Source: Bacillus sp. P14.5 (lineage in GTDB: Bacteria; Bacillota; Bacilli; Bacillales; Bacillaceae_B). Taken from it: 64,000 nt of DNA. The notes under the pieces are model-generated. The model saw nothing but the letters and a program-made list of their open reading frames with translations. It was not told the DNA's origin and ran no database searches. Below, in pieces: positions 35,515-45,167 of the stretch; position 1 is the first letter of the stretch; each line of letters begins with the position of its first letter. The position numbers and the translations under genes are program-made. The stretch lies in contig NZ_NIJF01000116.1 in the NCBI RefSeq assembly GCF_003316765.1, positions 1 to 64,000 of the forward strand, written 5' to 3'.

Positions 35515-35781
35515 TCAAACCCCGATCATAAAGAATAAACCTACCGAATATCTGAAAATGACATAGGAAAGGGTCATGGCGATGACTAAATGCAGACCCC
35601 ACAGCCGGCGGATGAAGTTTAATAGAATGATATCTAGAATGATTAAAATCACGGGCAGTAAAAAAACAGCGAAAAAGAAATAGAAATGGCTGAATATACC
35701 CATTACGATTGATGCGGATACAAGCAGAGGGAAAATTATATGTAGCGAGTAGAGTATGGATAAATTGAGTTTTCGTCTCAT
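35515..35781 (-). CDS. Small three-helix membrane protein
   Basis: An 88-residue hydrophobic protein with three predicted helices (about 7-30, 35-53 and 60-86) and a basic start (MRRKLN). ATG 35781 follows a GAGGTGAACTC site. It lies 43 bp upstream of the previous membrane gene on the same strand, so the two are likely co-transcribed. The family is unknown. Confidence 0.6.
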   Translation of the reverse strand: MRRKLNLSILYSLHIIFPLLVSASIVMGIFSHFYFFFAVFLLPVILIILDIILLNFIRRLWGLHLVIAMTLSYVIFRYSVGLFFMIGV

Positions 35782-35922
35782 GAGTTCACCTCAAATAAAA
35801 AAGAAGCATTCGGCTTCCTTTTAATAATCTATGAAATATATAATTCTATTGTAACATAGCAAGGATGAACAGCCGCACTGCAGAAAGGGACAAGGTTGAC
35901 TTCTATGCTATTACTTCGAAAA

Positions 35923-35957
35923 AAAACCACTGTTGCTCTCTCATCAACAGTGGTTTT
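35923..35957 (-). terminator. Terminator of the LysM/NlpC gene
   Basis: AAAACCACTGTTG and CAACAGTGGTTTT form a perfect 13-bp stem with T tracts on both strands, 5 bp beyond the stop of the minus-strand gene. Confidence 0.9.
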
Positions 35958-35961
35958 CTTA

Positions 35962-37002
35962 TTAATAGAATCTCTTGAATCCATCAAAATGGGATTTCCA
36001 GTAGGAATTATCCAAACTGGAAATCATTACCCCGTCATCTCCGGCATGGATGAACTGGTTGCCACCCAGGTAGATTCCCAGATGAGAAATTCCCTTTTTA
36101 TATGTATTTTCAAAAAAGACTAAATCACCGACAGCAGGTTTGTTCACATAATAGGAACGGTTGTAATAGCCGCCGCTAGAAGTTCTGCTTGACTTCAATC
36201 CAGCTTGGTTATAAACATAGTGTATAAATCCGCTGCAGTCAAAGCTTCCAACAGTTGATCCACCCCAAACATATGGTGTACCGATATGAGATTTTGCTTC
36301 TTCGATAAGCTTTACAACATCGAATGCTTTCGAAGAGGCAGGAGGGGTTGTTACAACACCCGACTTAACTGTCAATTTCTGTCCGACAAAAATCATATCA
36401 CTTTTTAAACCATTCCACTCTTTCAGTTGTGATACTGAGACTCCATATGAACGTCCGATGACAGAAAGAGAATCGCCAGATTGAATGGTATAAGTCTTTT
36501 CAGCACTGCTCTCTTTTGGAGGAGCAGGTAAACTTGGAGCAGGTGGCGGTGGGGCAGGATTTACTGGCGGAACTACTGCAGGGCCCTGAACAGTGCCCTT
36601 CCCAACTATCAACTTTTGCCCTGGATAGATTAGGTGACCACTGAGATTATTGAGTGCTTTCAATTCTGCAATTGTAATAGAGTGTTTGTTGGCAATTCCA
36701 ATCAGCGTATCCCCGGAAATGATTGTGTACTTCTTATCTATGACTGGAAGAGGAACTACTTCCTGCTCTGGTGGAGCGGATGGGATTTCTTGGTTGCTGA
36801 TTTTAAGTACCTGTTTTGGATAAATGACATCAGAAGTCAACCCGTTTATTTCTTTAACCTTGTTGATCGATGTGCCGTATTTTTTGGCAATGGACCATAA
36901 TGAATCTCCACTGGCAACAGTATGGGAACTAGCCTCTGCGGCAGCACCATACGCAGTAGAAATAACAGCGGTAGCGGCGACAGTAAATAACACCTTTTTC
37001 AC
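35962..37002 (-). CDS. Cell-wall hydrolase with three LysM domains and NlpC/P60 peptidase
   Basis: A 346-residue exported enzyme similar to CwlS/LytF-type DL-endopeptidases. It has a signal peptide (about 1-24), then LysM repeats at about 27-70, 92-135 and 170-213. Each contains a SGDSL/T-I-A/GxxYGxS pattern, and they are separated by Pro-rich linkers. The C-terminal NlpC/P60 domain (about 228-346) has the catalytic Cys in SFDCSGFIHYVY and the His in KGISHLGIYLG, with a later His in QFIHAGD. It cleaves D-Glu-meso-DAP bonds by family, acting in cell separation or wall turnover. Confidence 0.93.
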   Translation of the reverse strand: MKKVLFTVAATAVISTAYGAAAEASSHTVASGDSLWSIAKKYGTSINKVKEINGLTSDVIYPKQVLKISNQEIPSAPPEQEVVPLPVIDKKYTIISGDTLIGIANKHSITIAELKALNNLSGHLIYPGQKLIVGKGTVQGPAVVPPVNPAPPPPAPSLPAPPKESSAEKTYTIQSGDSLSVIGRSYGVSVSQLKEWNGLKSDMIFVGQKLTVKSGVVTTPPASSKAFDVVKLIEEAKSHIGTPYVWGGSTVGSFDCSGFIHYVYNQAGLKSSRTSSGGYYNRSYYVNKPAVGDLVFFENTYKKGISHLGIYLGGNQFIHAGDDGVMISSLDNSYWKSHFDGFKRFY

Positions 37003-37411
37003 ATTATTTCCCCTTTTGTCATAATATAGTATTCTTTAGGAGTATTTTATCACGCTTCTTATTAAAAAGGGGAATTTGTTTGCATATTCTATTATTCTTT
37101 TAAGTATCTTTAATTGTTGAGCACACTTTACAACCAAATGAATACAAAATGATACATAAAATGGATATTATTGTGTTTTTTTAACTCCTCTGTGTTTATA
37201 CCTAGAGGTTTTCAAGTAAAAAACTAGTTCAGAAAGTGTATTGATGAGGGAGGGAGTGAATATGCTAACGCGAAGAAAGACAAGCTTATTTTAAGGGGAA
37301 CTATACTTACTTTGCACAGAATTCTAATTCTGCTGAAAAGTGGATAAGTAAAAGCGATCTTAATATGAAAGATCGCTTTAAAACATGTATAAATAGAATA
37401 AGTGCTAATGA
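37003..37411. other. Intergenic region with two hairpins
   Basis: CCTCTGTG... and CTAGAGG near 37187-37210 form a weak hairpin ending in TTTT. AAAGCGATCT and AGATCGCTTT (37351-37379) form a good stem that probably ends the minus-strand DUF4282 gene. No coding sequence was seen. Confidence 0.55.
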
Positions 37412-37696
37412 CTAGGCGCTAAAACGGTTTGTTTCGCTAGTAGATTTAATGGATTGAAGCGCTTCGTTCATTTTGAATAGTAAAATAAGCAGTTCACAAT
37501 AAATTCTTGTAAAAAGCGGTCCTAAAATAAGCGTCATTAAACCTGTGAAAACCATAAAACCTCCACCGTAAGGATTTGCTGCTCCAGAAATCATCATGAT
37601 TAATCCGAATATAACCGATAAACCGACACCGGCCCAAAAGATTACTTTAATGATAGCTGGAGTAATCATCTTGTTAAAGTTTATATATTGATTCAC
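37412..37696 (-). CDS. DUF4282 family membrane protein
   Basis: A 94-residue protein with two hydrophobic segments (about 13-37 and 46-66) separated by GAANPYGGG. It ends in a soluble tail with YCELLILLFKMNEALQSI. Both features match DUF4282. ATG 37696 follows TAAGGAGGTGTG. The function is unknown. Confidence 0.8.
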   Translation of the reverse strand: MNQYINFNKMITPAIIKVIFWAGVGLSVIFGLIMMISGAANPYGGGFMVFTGLMTLILGPLFTRIYCELLILLFKMNEALQSIKSTSETNRFSA

Positions 37697-38047
37697 AAAG
37701 ACACACCTCCTTATAAGGAATAAAATAACTTTTTAATGTTACCATAGACCTATTTAAATTATCAAGGTGTCATAGTAAGTTATTTTGTTGCAAAGGAAAG
37801 GTACTTTTGATTGATTAAGTATAATAGCCTTCATCTATCTTCAAAGCTTTTCCCATTAATAAGCAATCGTTTTGTATTTCTTCACAGGTAAGATTATGTG
37901 CTTACCCCAAGACAAAGGTCCGCCAAAATAGGGTTCCCGCATTAAAGGTAAATGATTTGTAAAAATTAACAAATTTTCAAATAGTTTGTAGAAATATGGT
38001 TTTTATATAGTATAATAGACCTGTAATTTAATTTTATTGTCGAAAGG

Positions 38048-38518
38048 ATGTTGTGTTTTCCTGTGAACAAGAAAGATGTCATTACTAAAAGTACGATTGC
38101 TCTGCTGCCTGCTTTTCATAAAACTTATCGGACTGAACTGGTTTTGGAGTCCGGGGAAAGGATCATGAGTACTAAATCAGTGAGGCAGCTGCTGGATGAA
38201 GCCTGCTTGGTCAGGGGATCTTCCTATGACGGGCGGATCAAGTCAGTTAGAAACCAATTGAACTATAATCGAAAAACACCTCTGATGATCTGTCAGCATG
38301 ATCACATTTTTGCTTTCCCAACCGTGTCCCCCTCACACTATACCTGCATCTGGTTATTCACACACCACATACATACTTTCACACATGAAAAGGGTAAGAC
38401 CGCCGTCATCTTTAAGAATGGACTCGAGCTGGAAGTGCCTTGTTCCGTAGCTATTCTTATTAGGCAGCGGGAAAAGACGCTTGCTGCGATGTATCATTTT
38501 ATGCTTCCTAAGAGATGA
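38048..38518 (+). CDS. comK: ComK, competence transcription factor
   Basis: About 156 residues, matching ComK, the DNA-binding activator of late competence genes in Bacillus subtilis. Recognised segments are LLPAFHKTYRTELVLESGER, YDGRIKSVRNQLNY, RKTPLMICQHDHIFAFPTVS and KTAVIFKNGLELEVPCS. The start is uncertain: ATG 38048 touches GAAAGG, and GTG 38063 is spaced better. Upstream, a TATAAT box lies at 38011 and the region 37950-38010 is rich in A and T tracts, which could hold autoregulatory K-boxes. I could not define a canonical pair. Confidence 0.93.
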   Translation: MLCFPVNKKDVITKSTIALLPAFHKTYRTELVLESGERIMSTKSVRQLLDEACLVRGSSYDGRIKSVRNQLNYNRKTPLMICQHDHIFAFPTVSPSHYTCIWLFTHHIHTFTHEKGKTAVIFKNGLELEVPCSVAILIRQREKTLAAMYHFMLPKR

Positions 38519-38554
38519 AAACGCCATTAATAGTAGAGGGCAGCCTATAAAAAG

Positions 38555-38594
38555 AAGGACGTTATTTCCTGCTTCCAGCAGGAATAACGTCCTT
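38555..38594. terminator. Bidirectional terminator between comK and the acyl-CoA ligase gene
   Basis: AAGGACGTTATT and AATAACGTCCTT form a perfect stem with an inner TCCTG/CAGGA extension, placed between convergent genes. Confidence 0.9.
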
Positions 38595-38598
38595 ATAC

Positions 38599-40140
38599 TT
38601 ATATCTCCACTTGATTACCGTCCTGATATTGAGAACGCAGCTCGACTTTCAATATCTTTCCGGATGGGTTGCGCGGCAGTTCTTTTACAAAGTCGACGGA
38701 CTTCGGTTTCTTGTAGCTTGCGATTTTTCCTTCGCAATACGTAATGACATCCTCTTGTGTCAAGACGGCTTCTTCCCTTGGAACCACTACGGCTTTAACC
38801 GATTCTCCCCAAACCGGGTCGGGAACGCCAATGACGGCCACATCCAAAATGTCCGGGTGGGAGTACAGGGCTTCTTCAATTTCCCTCGGATAGATGTTAA
38901 CCCCTCCGCTGATCAGCATGTCCTTTTTACGATCAACAATGTAGTAGTAACCTTCTTCATCCTGTAATGCCATATCACCGACCGTAAAATAACCGTCCCT
39001 GAAGGAAGCTTCGTTTGCCTCCGGATTTTTATAGTATTCATCGAGCAGATAGGGGGCTTTAATGTAAAGTTCTCCGATTTCTCCGGTTTTTACAGGATTT
39101 TTTTCTTCGTCTACTATCATGCATTCCACAAGAGGGAATGGCTGTCCTACGCAGCGGTCTTTTCTCCGGATGTCCTTTGGCTTGATATTAAGGGTAATCG
39201 CGCTTTCTGTCGAGCCGTAAAATTCATGAAGATCAACATCTGGGAAAAAATTCAGGACATCAAGCTTCGTTTGAGTAGGGAGTGCGGACCCGGCGGAAAT
39301 TAATACCCTCATGGAACTGATATCATATCTATCCTTGGTTTCTTGGTTTAAATTCACAAGGAAGTTAAACATGGTCGGTGCCATGAACGCATTGGTTGCC
39401 TTGTGCCTTTCCACCTCTGCCAGGAATTGCTCGGGATCGAAAGACTCTTGAATGATGAGTGTGCCGCCCGCAATCAACTGCATCATCAGGAAGATCCAGG
39501 GTGCGGCGTGATAAATCGGACCGGGAACAATATGGATATCAGACTCATCAATTTTATATTCGTAAGCAGCGGCCATCCCCGTCAACATCCGTGAGCGGTG
39601 AGAAATGACGACTCCTTTCGGTTTGCCGGTAGTACCGGAAGTGTAGCCGAGGTAGAGGGTATCCGTTTCCTCTATCTTGATTTCAGGTTCTTGGGTGGAT
39701 CCCCGTTCAAGGAATGAATCATAATTGATGATGCTTTCAGAAGAGCTTACCCCAACAGCAATCACATCGTCCAGAGTACTTAACTGAGGTGAAATTTTTT
39801 GAATTTCTTCTGAATATTCCTCTGTGGTGATAAAGGCGCGGCTTTCTGAATTTGTAACGATGTATTCAATCTCGGAACCTACTAGTCTGTAATTGATCGG
39901 AACAATGATGACTCCGATTTTGGAAAGAGCGGTGATGATTTCAATATAAGCGGAGTGATTCTTCATCATGACCGACACTTTGTCGCCTTTCTTATAACCT
40001 TTTGAAAGGAAAGCGTTTGCAAGTTGGTTCGCACGACTGTTCAATTCGTGGTAAGACCAGTTCTTATTTTTAAAAATAATGGCAGTTTTGTCACGGAATT
40101 TATCTGCATTCTGTTTCATGATTGAGCTGAAAGTCAGCAC
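38599..40140 (-). CDS. AMP-forming acyl-CoA ligase (fatty-acid type)
   Basis: A 513-residue adenylate-forming enzyme that activates carboxylates to acyl-CoA. GTG 40140 behind AAAGGATG is the best start; the frame extends 33 codons further upstream without family homology. Motifs are the P-loop YTSGTTGKPKGV (about 155), the FYGSTE segment, the YFTVGDMA hinge region and the C-terminal PRNPSGKILK with the catalytic Lys. It resembles LcfB/YhfL-type long- or medium-chain ligases. No beta-oxidation genes are nearby, so the exact substrate is open. Confidence 0.9.
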   Translation of the reverse strand: MLTFSSIMKQNADKFRDKTAIIFKNKNWSYHELNSRANQLANAFLSKGYKKGDKVSVMMKNHSAYIEIITALSKIGVIIVPINYRLVGSEIEYIVTNSESRAFITTEEYSEEIQKISPQLSTLDDVIAVGVSSSESIINYDSFLERGSTQEPEIKIEETDTLYLGYTSGTTGKPKGVVISHRSRMLTGMAAAYEYKIDESDIHIVPGPIYHAAPWIFLMMQLIAGGTLIIQESFDPEQFLAEVERHKATNAFMAPTMFNFLVNLNQETKDRYDISSMRVLISAGSALPTQTKLDVLNFFPDVDLHEFYGSTESAITLNIKPKDIRRKDRCVGQPFPLVECMIVDEEKNPVKTGEIGELYIKAPYLLDEYYKNPEANEASFRDGYFTVGDMALQDEEGYYYIVDRKKDMLISGGVNIYPREIEEALYSHPDILDVAVIGVPDPVWGESVKAVVVPREEAVLTQEDVITYCEGKIASYKKPKSVDFVKELPRNPSGKILKVELRSQYQDGNQVEI

Positions 40141-40451
40141 AACAGCACATCCTTTAAATGATTGTAGAAGTATAATACGATTGTACAAAATATTCTGTTT
40201 ATTAACAAGGGAAAGGGTCTTTATATTAACTAGGCGCATTTTGCTGTCGAATAGTCTGATAAGAAGGGGTTAAAGGAGAATTAAAGGGAAAAGTTTATTT
40301 TTGTTTTATTGTCGAAACATTATGATAATTTACCCAGAGGGATTTCCCTTCGGCTGTTTAATATTAACTAGTGGAGAGATTCCACTGTTTTGCGCGAACG
40401 GCACACATTGGAATTTCTGCTTAATAACTGGGAGAGAGGAAGGATAAGTAG

Positions 40452-42866
40452 ATGAGCAGAATTTTTTCAAAAGTATCATTGAGTCTCATTGCGTTTGTAC
40501 TGTTGATGTCAGTCTTCAGTATGGGGGCATCTGCACAAGGAGGTAACGGTTCGGGCACCGTGATGACGGAGCTGCCGGCAGCTGAGATTTTTGGGGATAT
40601 GGAATTGTCCTCAACCCGTCCGACTTCGGTAATTGTTGAGCTTCAAGAAGAGTCTATAGTGGAAGCGAAACAGAAGGGAAAAAAGAAAACAAAGAATGGA
40701 TTGAAGGCTGAGAGGGGAAAAGTAATTCAATCGGTAGAGAAAGCTGTTAAAAAAGCAAAAGTGAATAGAGAATATGATTATGTATTTTCAGGTTTCTCTG
40801 TTGAACTGCCTGCCAATGAGATTATGAAACTATCAGCAATTCCCGGGATAAAAGCAATTTACCCGAATGTTCACTATACAGTGGATTCTACTACGGTGGA
40901 GGCGTTTCCAGGAGAAGCGTTCCAACCGGAAATGATGAACAGTGCCCCATTCATCGGATCAAATGAGGCATGGGAAACAGGTTTTACCGGTGAAGGAGTC
41001 ACAGTGGCTGTTATCGACACTGGTGTGGACTATACTCACCCTGACCTGGCACATGCTTTCGGAAATTATAAAGGATATGATTTTGTAGATAATGACAATG
41101 ATCCGCAGGAGGGTGCTGGTCAATATCACGGTACTCATGTATCGGGAACAGTTGCTGCGAATGGAGCAATCAAAGGTGTGGCACCGGAAGCGACATTATT
41201 AGGATATCGTGTACTGGGCCCTGAGGGAGGCAGCACAGAAGATGTAGTTGCCGGTATTGAAAAAGCCGTCCTGGACGGTGCAGATGTAATGAACTTATCT
41301 TTAGGAAACACATTGAACAACCCTGACTGGGCAACTTCCATTGCATTGGATTGGGCTATGGCAGAAGGGGTAGTGGCGGTTACTTCCAATGGTAACGCTG
41401 GTCCTAATAACTGGACGGTAGGGTCTCCAGGTACGTCCCGTGAAGCGGTATCAGTGGGTGCTACCCAGCTGCCGTATGATTTTTATGAAGCGGCTTTGAA
41501 GACAGGAAATGTTTCTTACGAGAGCGCTTCTGTTATGGGATATCCATCAGCAGATGCTTTGGAAGGTCTAAATGGACAAGAGAATACATTGGTGGATGTA
41601 GGCCTTGGTGGTCCTGCAGATTTTGCCGGTAAGAATGTAAATGGAAAGATCGCGTTGATCAGCCGCGGCGCATTCGCGTTTGTTGATAAAGTGAATAACG
41701 CTAAGGCGGCCGGTGCAGTTGGTGTAGTTATTTATAATAACGTTGGAGCTGCAGCCGATATTCCAGAGGTGCCGGGATTGGCTTTGCCGACGATCAAGTT
41801 ATCGATACAGGATGGCCAGGAGATTACAGCTGAAGTTGCGAAAGGAAACAACACTGCAGCATTTGAGACAGGTTTTGTGGCAGAGATTGATGAAACAATG
41901 GCCAGCTTTTCTTCACGCGGTCCAGTGACTCTTTCCTGGATGATCAAACCGGATGTTTCCGCACCTGGTGTGGATATCGTCAGCACTTATCCAGGCGGAG
42001 GCTACACATCCTTACAGGGTACAAGCATGGCTTCACCTCATGTGGCCGGAGCTGCGGCAATCCTTCTGCAAAAAAATCCATCTTGGGGAGCGGACGATGT
42101 GAAAGCAGCATTGATGAACACGGCTGCAGATGTCATTGACCCAGTGGATAAAACCAACCCTGATGACGACACATCCTATGCTCACAATGCGCAAGGAGCG
42201 GGAAGTATTCGTATTATGGACGCGTTAAATACGAAAACTCTTATTGCACCTGGAAGCCATTCATTCGGCAAATTTGTGAAGGCAAAAGGGAAACAGGTTG
42301 AAAAGCAAAGCTTCGAAATTCAAAATCTATCAAACAAAAGACAGAGCTACAGCTTTGATGTTGAGTTTGAAGGAAATCCTTCAGGAATCAAAGTTATGAT
42401 GAGCAAGAACCTGAAAGTACAGCCTGGAAAAACGCAAAAAGTGAATTTCAAGGTTCAGGTGGATGCCTCCAAGCTTGAGCCTGGATATTATGAAGGAACC
42501 ATTGAAGTGAGTGATGGAAAAACTACACAGGATTTGCCGACTATCCTGTTTGTCGGAGAACCGGATTATCCTCGTGTAACTGGAGCCTTTTTGGACAAAA
42601 CAGCAGAAGGCTATTATGTCGGTTCTTACTTGCCTGGCGGTGCTGAAGTTCTTGAGTACTACTTGTTCCAATTGGTGGATGGAAATATCGGACCTGCCAT
42701 CGGTGAATTGGGAACATTTGAGAATGCGCCGACTCCGTACCATGAATTCTTATGGGACGGCAAAGCAGGGGGCGCTGACCTTCCGAACGGTGATTATGTA
42801 CTCGGAGTATATGTTGAACAAGCAGGGGTAACGGAGTATAAAGCTTACCTGGTGACTAAAGAATAG
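40452..42866 (+). CDS. vpr: Vpr-like secreted subtilisin-family serine protease
   Basis: An 804-residue preproprotein, the usual length of Vpr. It has a signal peptide (about 1-28) and an inhibitor I9 propeptide (about 55-140). The S8 domain has Asp in VIDTGVDYTHPDL (about 190), His in YHGTHVSGT (about 230) and Ser in GTSMASPHVAG (about 525). A protease-associated (PA) domain is inserted at about 370-460. A C-terminal Ig/Fn3-like region follows (GTIEVSDGK, LWDGKAGG). The start is ATG 40452 behind GGGAGAGAGGAAGG. It degrades extracellular protein. Confidence 0.9.
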   Translation: MSRIFSKVSLSLIAFVLLMSVFSMGASAQGGNGSGTVMTELPAAEIFGDMELSSTRPTSVIVELQEESIVEAKQKGKKKTKNGLKAERGKVIQSVEKAVKKAKVNREYDYVFSGFSVELPANEIMKLSAIPGIKAIYPNVHYTVDSTTVEAFPGEAFQPEMMNSAPFIGSNEAWETGFTGEGVTVAVIDTGVDYTHPDLAHAFGNYKGYDFVDNDNDPQEGAGQYHGTHVSGTVAANGAIKGVAPEATLLGYRVLGPEGGSTEDVVAGIEKAVLDGADVMNLSLGNTLNNPDWATSIALDWAMAEGVVAVTSNGNAGPNNWTVGSPGTSREAVSVGATQLPYDFYEAALKTGNVSYESASVMGYPSADALEGLNGQENTLVDVGLGGPADFAGKNVNGKIALISRGAFAFVDKVNNAKAAGAVGVVIYNNVGAAADIPEVPGLALPTIKLSIQDGQEITAEVAKGNNTAAFETGFVAEIDETMASFSSRGPVTLSWMIKPDVSAPGVDIVSTYPGGGYTSLQGTSMASPHVAGAAAILLQKNPSWGADDVKAALMNTAADVIDPVDKTNPDDDTSYAHNAQGAGSIRIMDALNTKTLIAPGSHSFGKFVKAKGKQVEKQSFEIQNLSNKRQSYSFDVEFEGNPSGIKVMMSKNLKVQPGKTQKVNFKVQVDASKLEPGYYEGTIEVSDGKTTQDLPTILFVGEPDYPRVTGAFLDKTAEGYYVGSYLPGGAEVLEYYLFQLVDGNIGPAIGELGTFENAPTPYHEFLWDGKAGGADLPNGDYVLGVYVEQAGVTEYKAYLVTKE

Positions 42867-42871
42867 AAGTG

Positions 42872-42903
42872 GGAGGGACATGATGTTGTGTCCCTTTTTA
42901 TTT
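42872..42903 (+). terminator. Rho-independent terminator
   Basis: AGGGACA (42874) pairs with TGTCCCT (42889), followed by TTTTATTTTTG. Confidence 0.85.
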
Positions 42904-42934
42904 TTGTTTTAATGATTTAAGCTTTAAAGCTTTA

Positions 42935-42965
42935 AAGCGCTAAGAGGGGCTGTCCCTTTTAGTAG
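42935..42965. repeat. Half copy of the AGAGGGACTGTCCCTTTTAG element
   Basis: GCGCTAAGAGGGGCTGTCCC followed by TTTTAGTAG matches the right arm of the full palindrome at 56717-56785 (CGTTAAGAGGGACTGTTCC followed by TTTTAGTG). Another fragment is near 47702 (GCAGTCCCTTTTAGCAG). Confidence 0.55.
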
Positions 42966-43061
42966 TATAAATGCTTTGGGGAAGGTGTTTATAAAGTGTG
43001 TGTTCGGTATTTTATGACGGAAGCTGATTTTAATAATTTTCTTTAGTTAGGACGTGTAATT

Positions 43062-43590
43062 ATGGTTAATGAGATTACAATAAAATCACCTTCATTTTCA
43101 AAAAAATATAGTACAGAAGCAATAGACAATTATAAAGTGAGTTCTTGCTGCCGAACTTCTTAAGAAGCGTGAGAGGCACACTTAAAGATTCTACTTAGGG
43201 TGCGACTTGGATGAAGAGAATCCTGTTATTCTTGCTAATTGTATACTTGTGACGGGAGGATGTGGATTAAAGAACATAACTCTTTCTGACTTTTATGGAG
43301 AAGATCTTGAACAAGTAATGGAGATTACTATTGTTGATGGAAGCACGGGAAGGTCAATTAGTATTTCTGATGAAAACACAATATCTATTTTTATAGAAGA
43401 AACAAGGGAGATTAAGTTAATTGCCCTCAAGGATCAATCTGGAAGAGATGGGTTTCGGTTTTGGTTGCATTCTTAATAGAAGATGCAAAAACTATGTCCT
43501 TTGGGGACTCGCAGATCGAGGAGAATTATTATCGGACAGAGCCTGATATATATGAGATAGTTTAGGTATATGCTGGGAAAGAAGAGTAAT
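43062..43590 (+). pseudogene. Cluster of short coding-like fragments
   Basis: Three short frames lie here. ATG 43062 to 43163 encodes 33 residues (MVNEITIKSPSFSKKYS start). TTG 43207 to 43476 encodes 89 residues (VILANCILVTGGCGLKNIT, beta-rich). A third stretch around 43500-43565, with ATG TCC TTT, runs on through a TAG to 43590. The pieces have different frames and none has a clear ribosome binding site except possibly GGTGCGAC before 43207. They look like decayed small secreted or beta-sandwich proteins; I cannot name a family. Confidence 0.35.
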
Positions 43591-43690
43591 TAGTGAGTTG
43601 GCAGCCGTTTAGGAGTAATGGTAGGATAGCTTTTATAGCCGATTGGTAGCATTAGGGGGCGCTGCCGTTTATTCAGTGTTTGTCAATAAA

Positions 43691-43724
43691 AAAACGTATC
43701 AGCAACTTTAGGCTGATACGTTTT
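43691..43724 (-). terminator. Terminator of the amino-acid ABC operon
   Basis: AAAACGTATCAGC and GCTGATACGTTTT form a 13-bp stem, with seven T residues on the minus strand. Confidence 0.9.
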
Positions 43725-43731
43725 GGGATTC

Positions 43732-44460
43732 TTACAACACCTTCCCAAGAAAAGCCTTGGTCCGGTCATGCTTAGGGTTACCAAACAACTCGCTCGGAAC
43801 ATCTTCTTCCACGATATATCCGCCATCCATAAAGATGACGCGGTCCCCAACTTCACGGGCAAAGCCCATTTCGTGTGTAACCACAACCATGGTCATTCCT
43901 TCGCGGGCAAGGTCTTTCATAACTTCCAATACTTCGCCGATCATCTCGGGATCGAGTGCCGATGTGGGCTCATCGAACAGCATAACTTTTGGTTCCATGG
44001 CAAGAGCTCTCGCAATAGCGACACGCTGTTTCTGTCCACCGGAAAGCTCCCCTGGATAGCTTTCCGCTTTTTCCTCTAGCCCGACTTTTCTTAGAAGGTT
44101 TAGGGCTGTTTTCTTAGCGGCTTCTTTATCGACACCCTTGGTTTTCATCGGTGCGAGTGTAATGTTCTGAAGAACGGTTTTATGCGGGAAGAGGTTGAAG
44201 TGCTGGAACACCATCCCGACTTCCTGGCGTATTTTATTGATGTTGATTTTTGGGTCTGTAATGTCATTTCCGTTGACGATGACATGGCCGCCGGTGATTT
44301 CCTCCAGCTTGTTTAAGCATCTGAGGAAGGTGCTTTTTCCCGAGCCGGACGGACCGACTACACAGACCACTTCCTGCTCTTTTACGTCTGTACTGATATC
44401 TTTTAACACTTCCAGGTCTCCGAAGGATTTTTTGAGGTTATTTACTTGTATTACGCTCAT
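43732..44460 (-). CDS. Polar amino-acid ABC transporter ATPase (GlnQ/ArtM type)
   Basis: A 242-residue ATPase with Walker [11 protein letters not shown]-loop [17 protein letters not shown], signature [15 protein letters not shown], Walker B VMLFDEP and switch VVTHEMGFA. These are typical of the polar-amino-acid family. ATG 44460 overlaps the permease stop by 4 bp. It powers the importer formed with the two upstream genes. Confidence 0.94.
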   Translation of the reverse strand: MSVIQVNNLKKSFGDLEVLKDISTDVKEQEVVCVVGPSGSGKSTFLRCLNKLEEITGGHVIVNGNDITDPKININKIRQEVGMVFQHFNLFPHKTVLQNITLAPMKTKGVDKEAAKKTALNLLRKVGLEEKAESYPGELSGGQKQRVAIARALAMEPKVMLFDEPTSALDPEMIGEVLEVMKDLAREGMTMVVVTHEMGFAREVGDRVIFMDGGYIVEEDVPSELFGNPKHDRTKAFLGKVL

Positions 44461-45101
44461 CGCAGTTCATATCTCCTCTCTACAAAGTCGCCGAGTTTTG
44501 TAAGCAGGTAAATCAGGATGAAATACATCAGTGCTACGACTCCCCAGATTTTAAATGCTTCAAAGGTTGAGGATACGGCAGTCTGCCCTCTTTGTGTCAA
44601 TTCGGCGATGCCGATAACTGAAAGAAGCGAGGTATCTTTTAAACTGATGATTGCCTGATTGACAAATGCGGGAAGCATTCTTCTTAAAGCTTGGGGCAGT
44701 ACAATGTAACGCATTGTCTGTCCGCTTGTGAGCCCCAGTGTCCTGGCTGCCTCTGTTTGTCCTTTGTCGATTGATTGGATTCCGGCGCGGACAATTTCAG
44801 CAATATATGCACCTGCATTAATAGTAATCCCTATTATACCGGCTGTTATGGGATCGAGTGATATGAATTCAAGTGAATTCAATCCAAAGTAGATAAAGAA
44901 TAGTTGAACAAGGAAAGGAGTTCCCCTGACAAAGTTAATGAACCATATGGCGACCCACTTTAAGGGCGGAATCGGTGACAAGCGGAACAGCGCTATAACC
45001 AATCCAAGGATAAAACCCAGGAGCAAACCGACAACTGTTATATAAGCGGTAAGCTGCAATCCCTCCCACAACATTGGGAGTATTTCTATTATGACATCCA
45101 T
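44457..45101 (-). CDS. Polar amino-acid ABC transporter permease (GlnP/ArtQ type)
   Basis: A 214-residue His/Glu/Gln/Arg/opine-family permease with about five hydrophobic segments. It has the conserved [20 protein letters not shown] and the EAA-type loop [27 protein letters not shown] (in two parts). It is the middle gene of the three-gene operon. Confidence 0.94.
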   Translation of the reverse strand: MDVIIEILPMLWEGLQLTAYITVVGLLLGFILGLVIALFRLSPIPPLKWVAIWFINFVRGTPFLVQLFFIYFGLNSLEFISLDPITAGIIGITINAGAYIAEIVRAGIQSIDKGQTEAARTLGLTSGQTMRYIVLPQALRRMLPAFVNQAIISLKDTSLLSVIGIAELTQRGQTAVSSTFEAFKIWGVVALMYFILIYLLTKLGDFVERRYELR

Positions 45102-45137
45102 AGCGTTTCTCCTTTCATGCTGTAAAATTTAAAAAGA

Positions 45138-45160
45138 CAGCGCGCAAGAGGAGCGCGCTG
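45138..45160 (-). other. Intercistronic hairpin between binding-protein and permease genes
   Basis: CAGCGCGC and GCGCGCTG form a strong GC stem without a T tract on the minus strand, likely setting binding-protein mRNA above permease mRNA. Confidence 0.65.
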
Positions 45161-45167
45161 TGCAGTC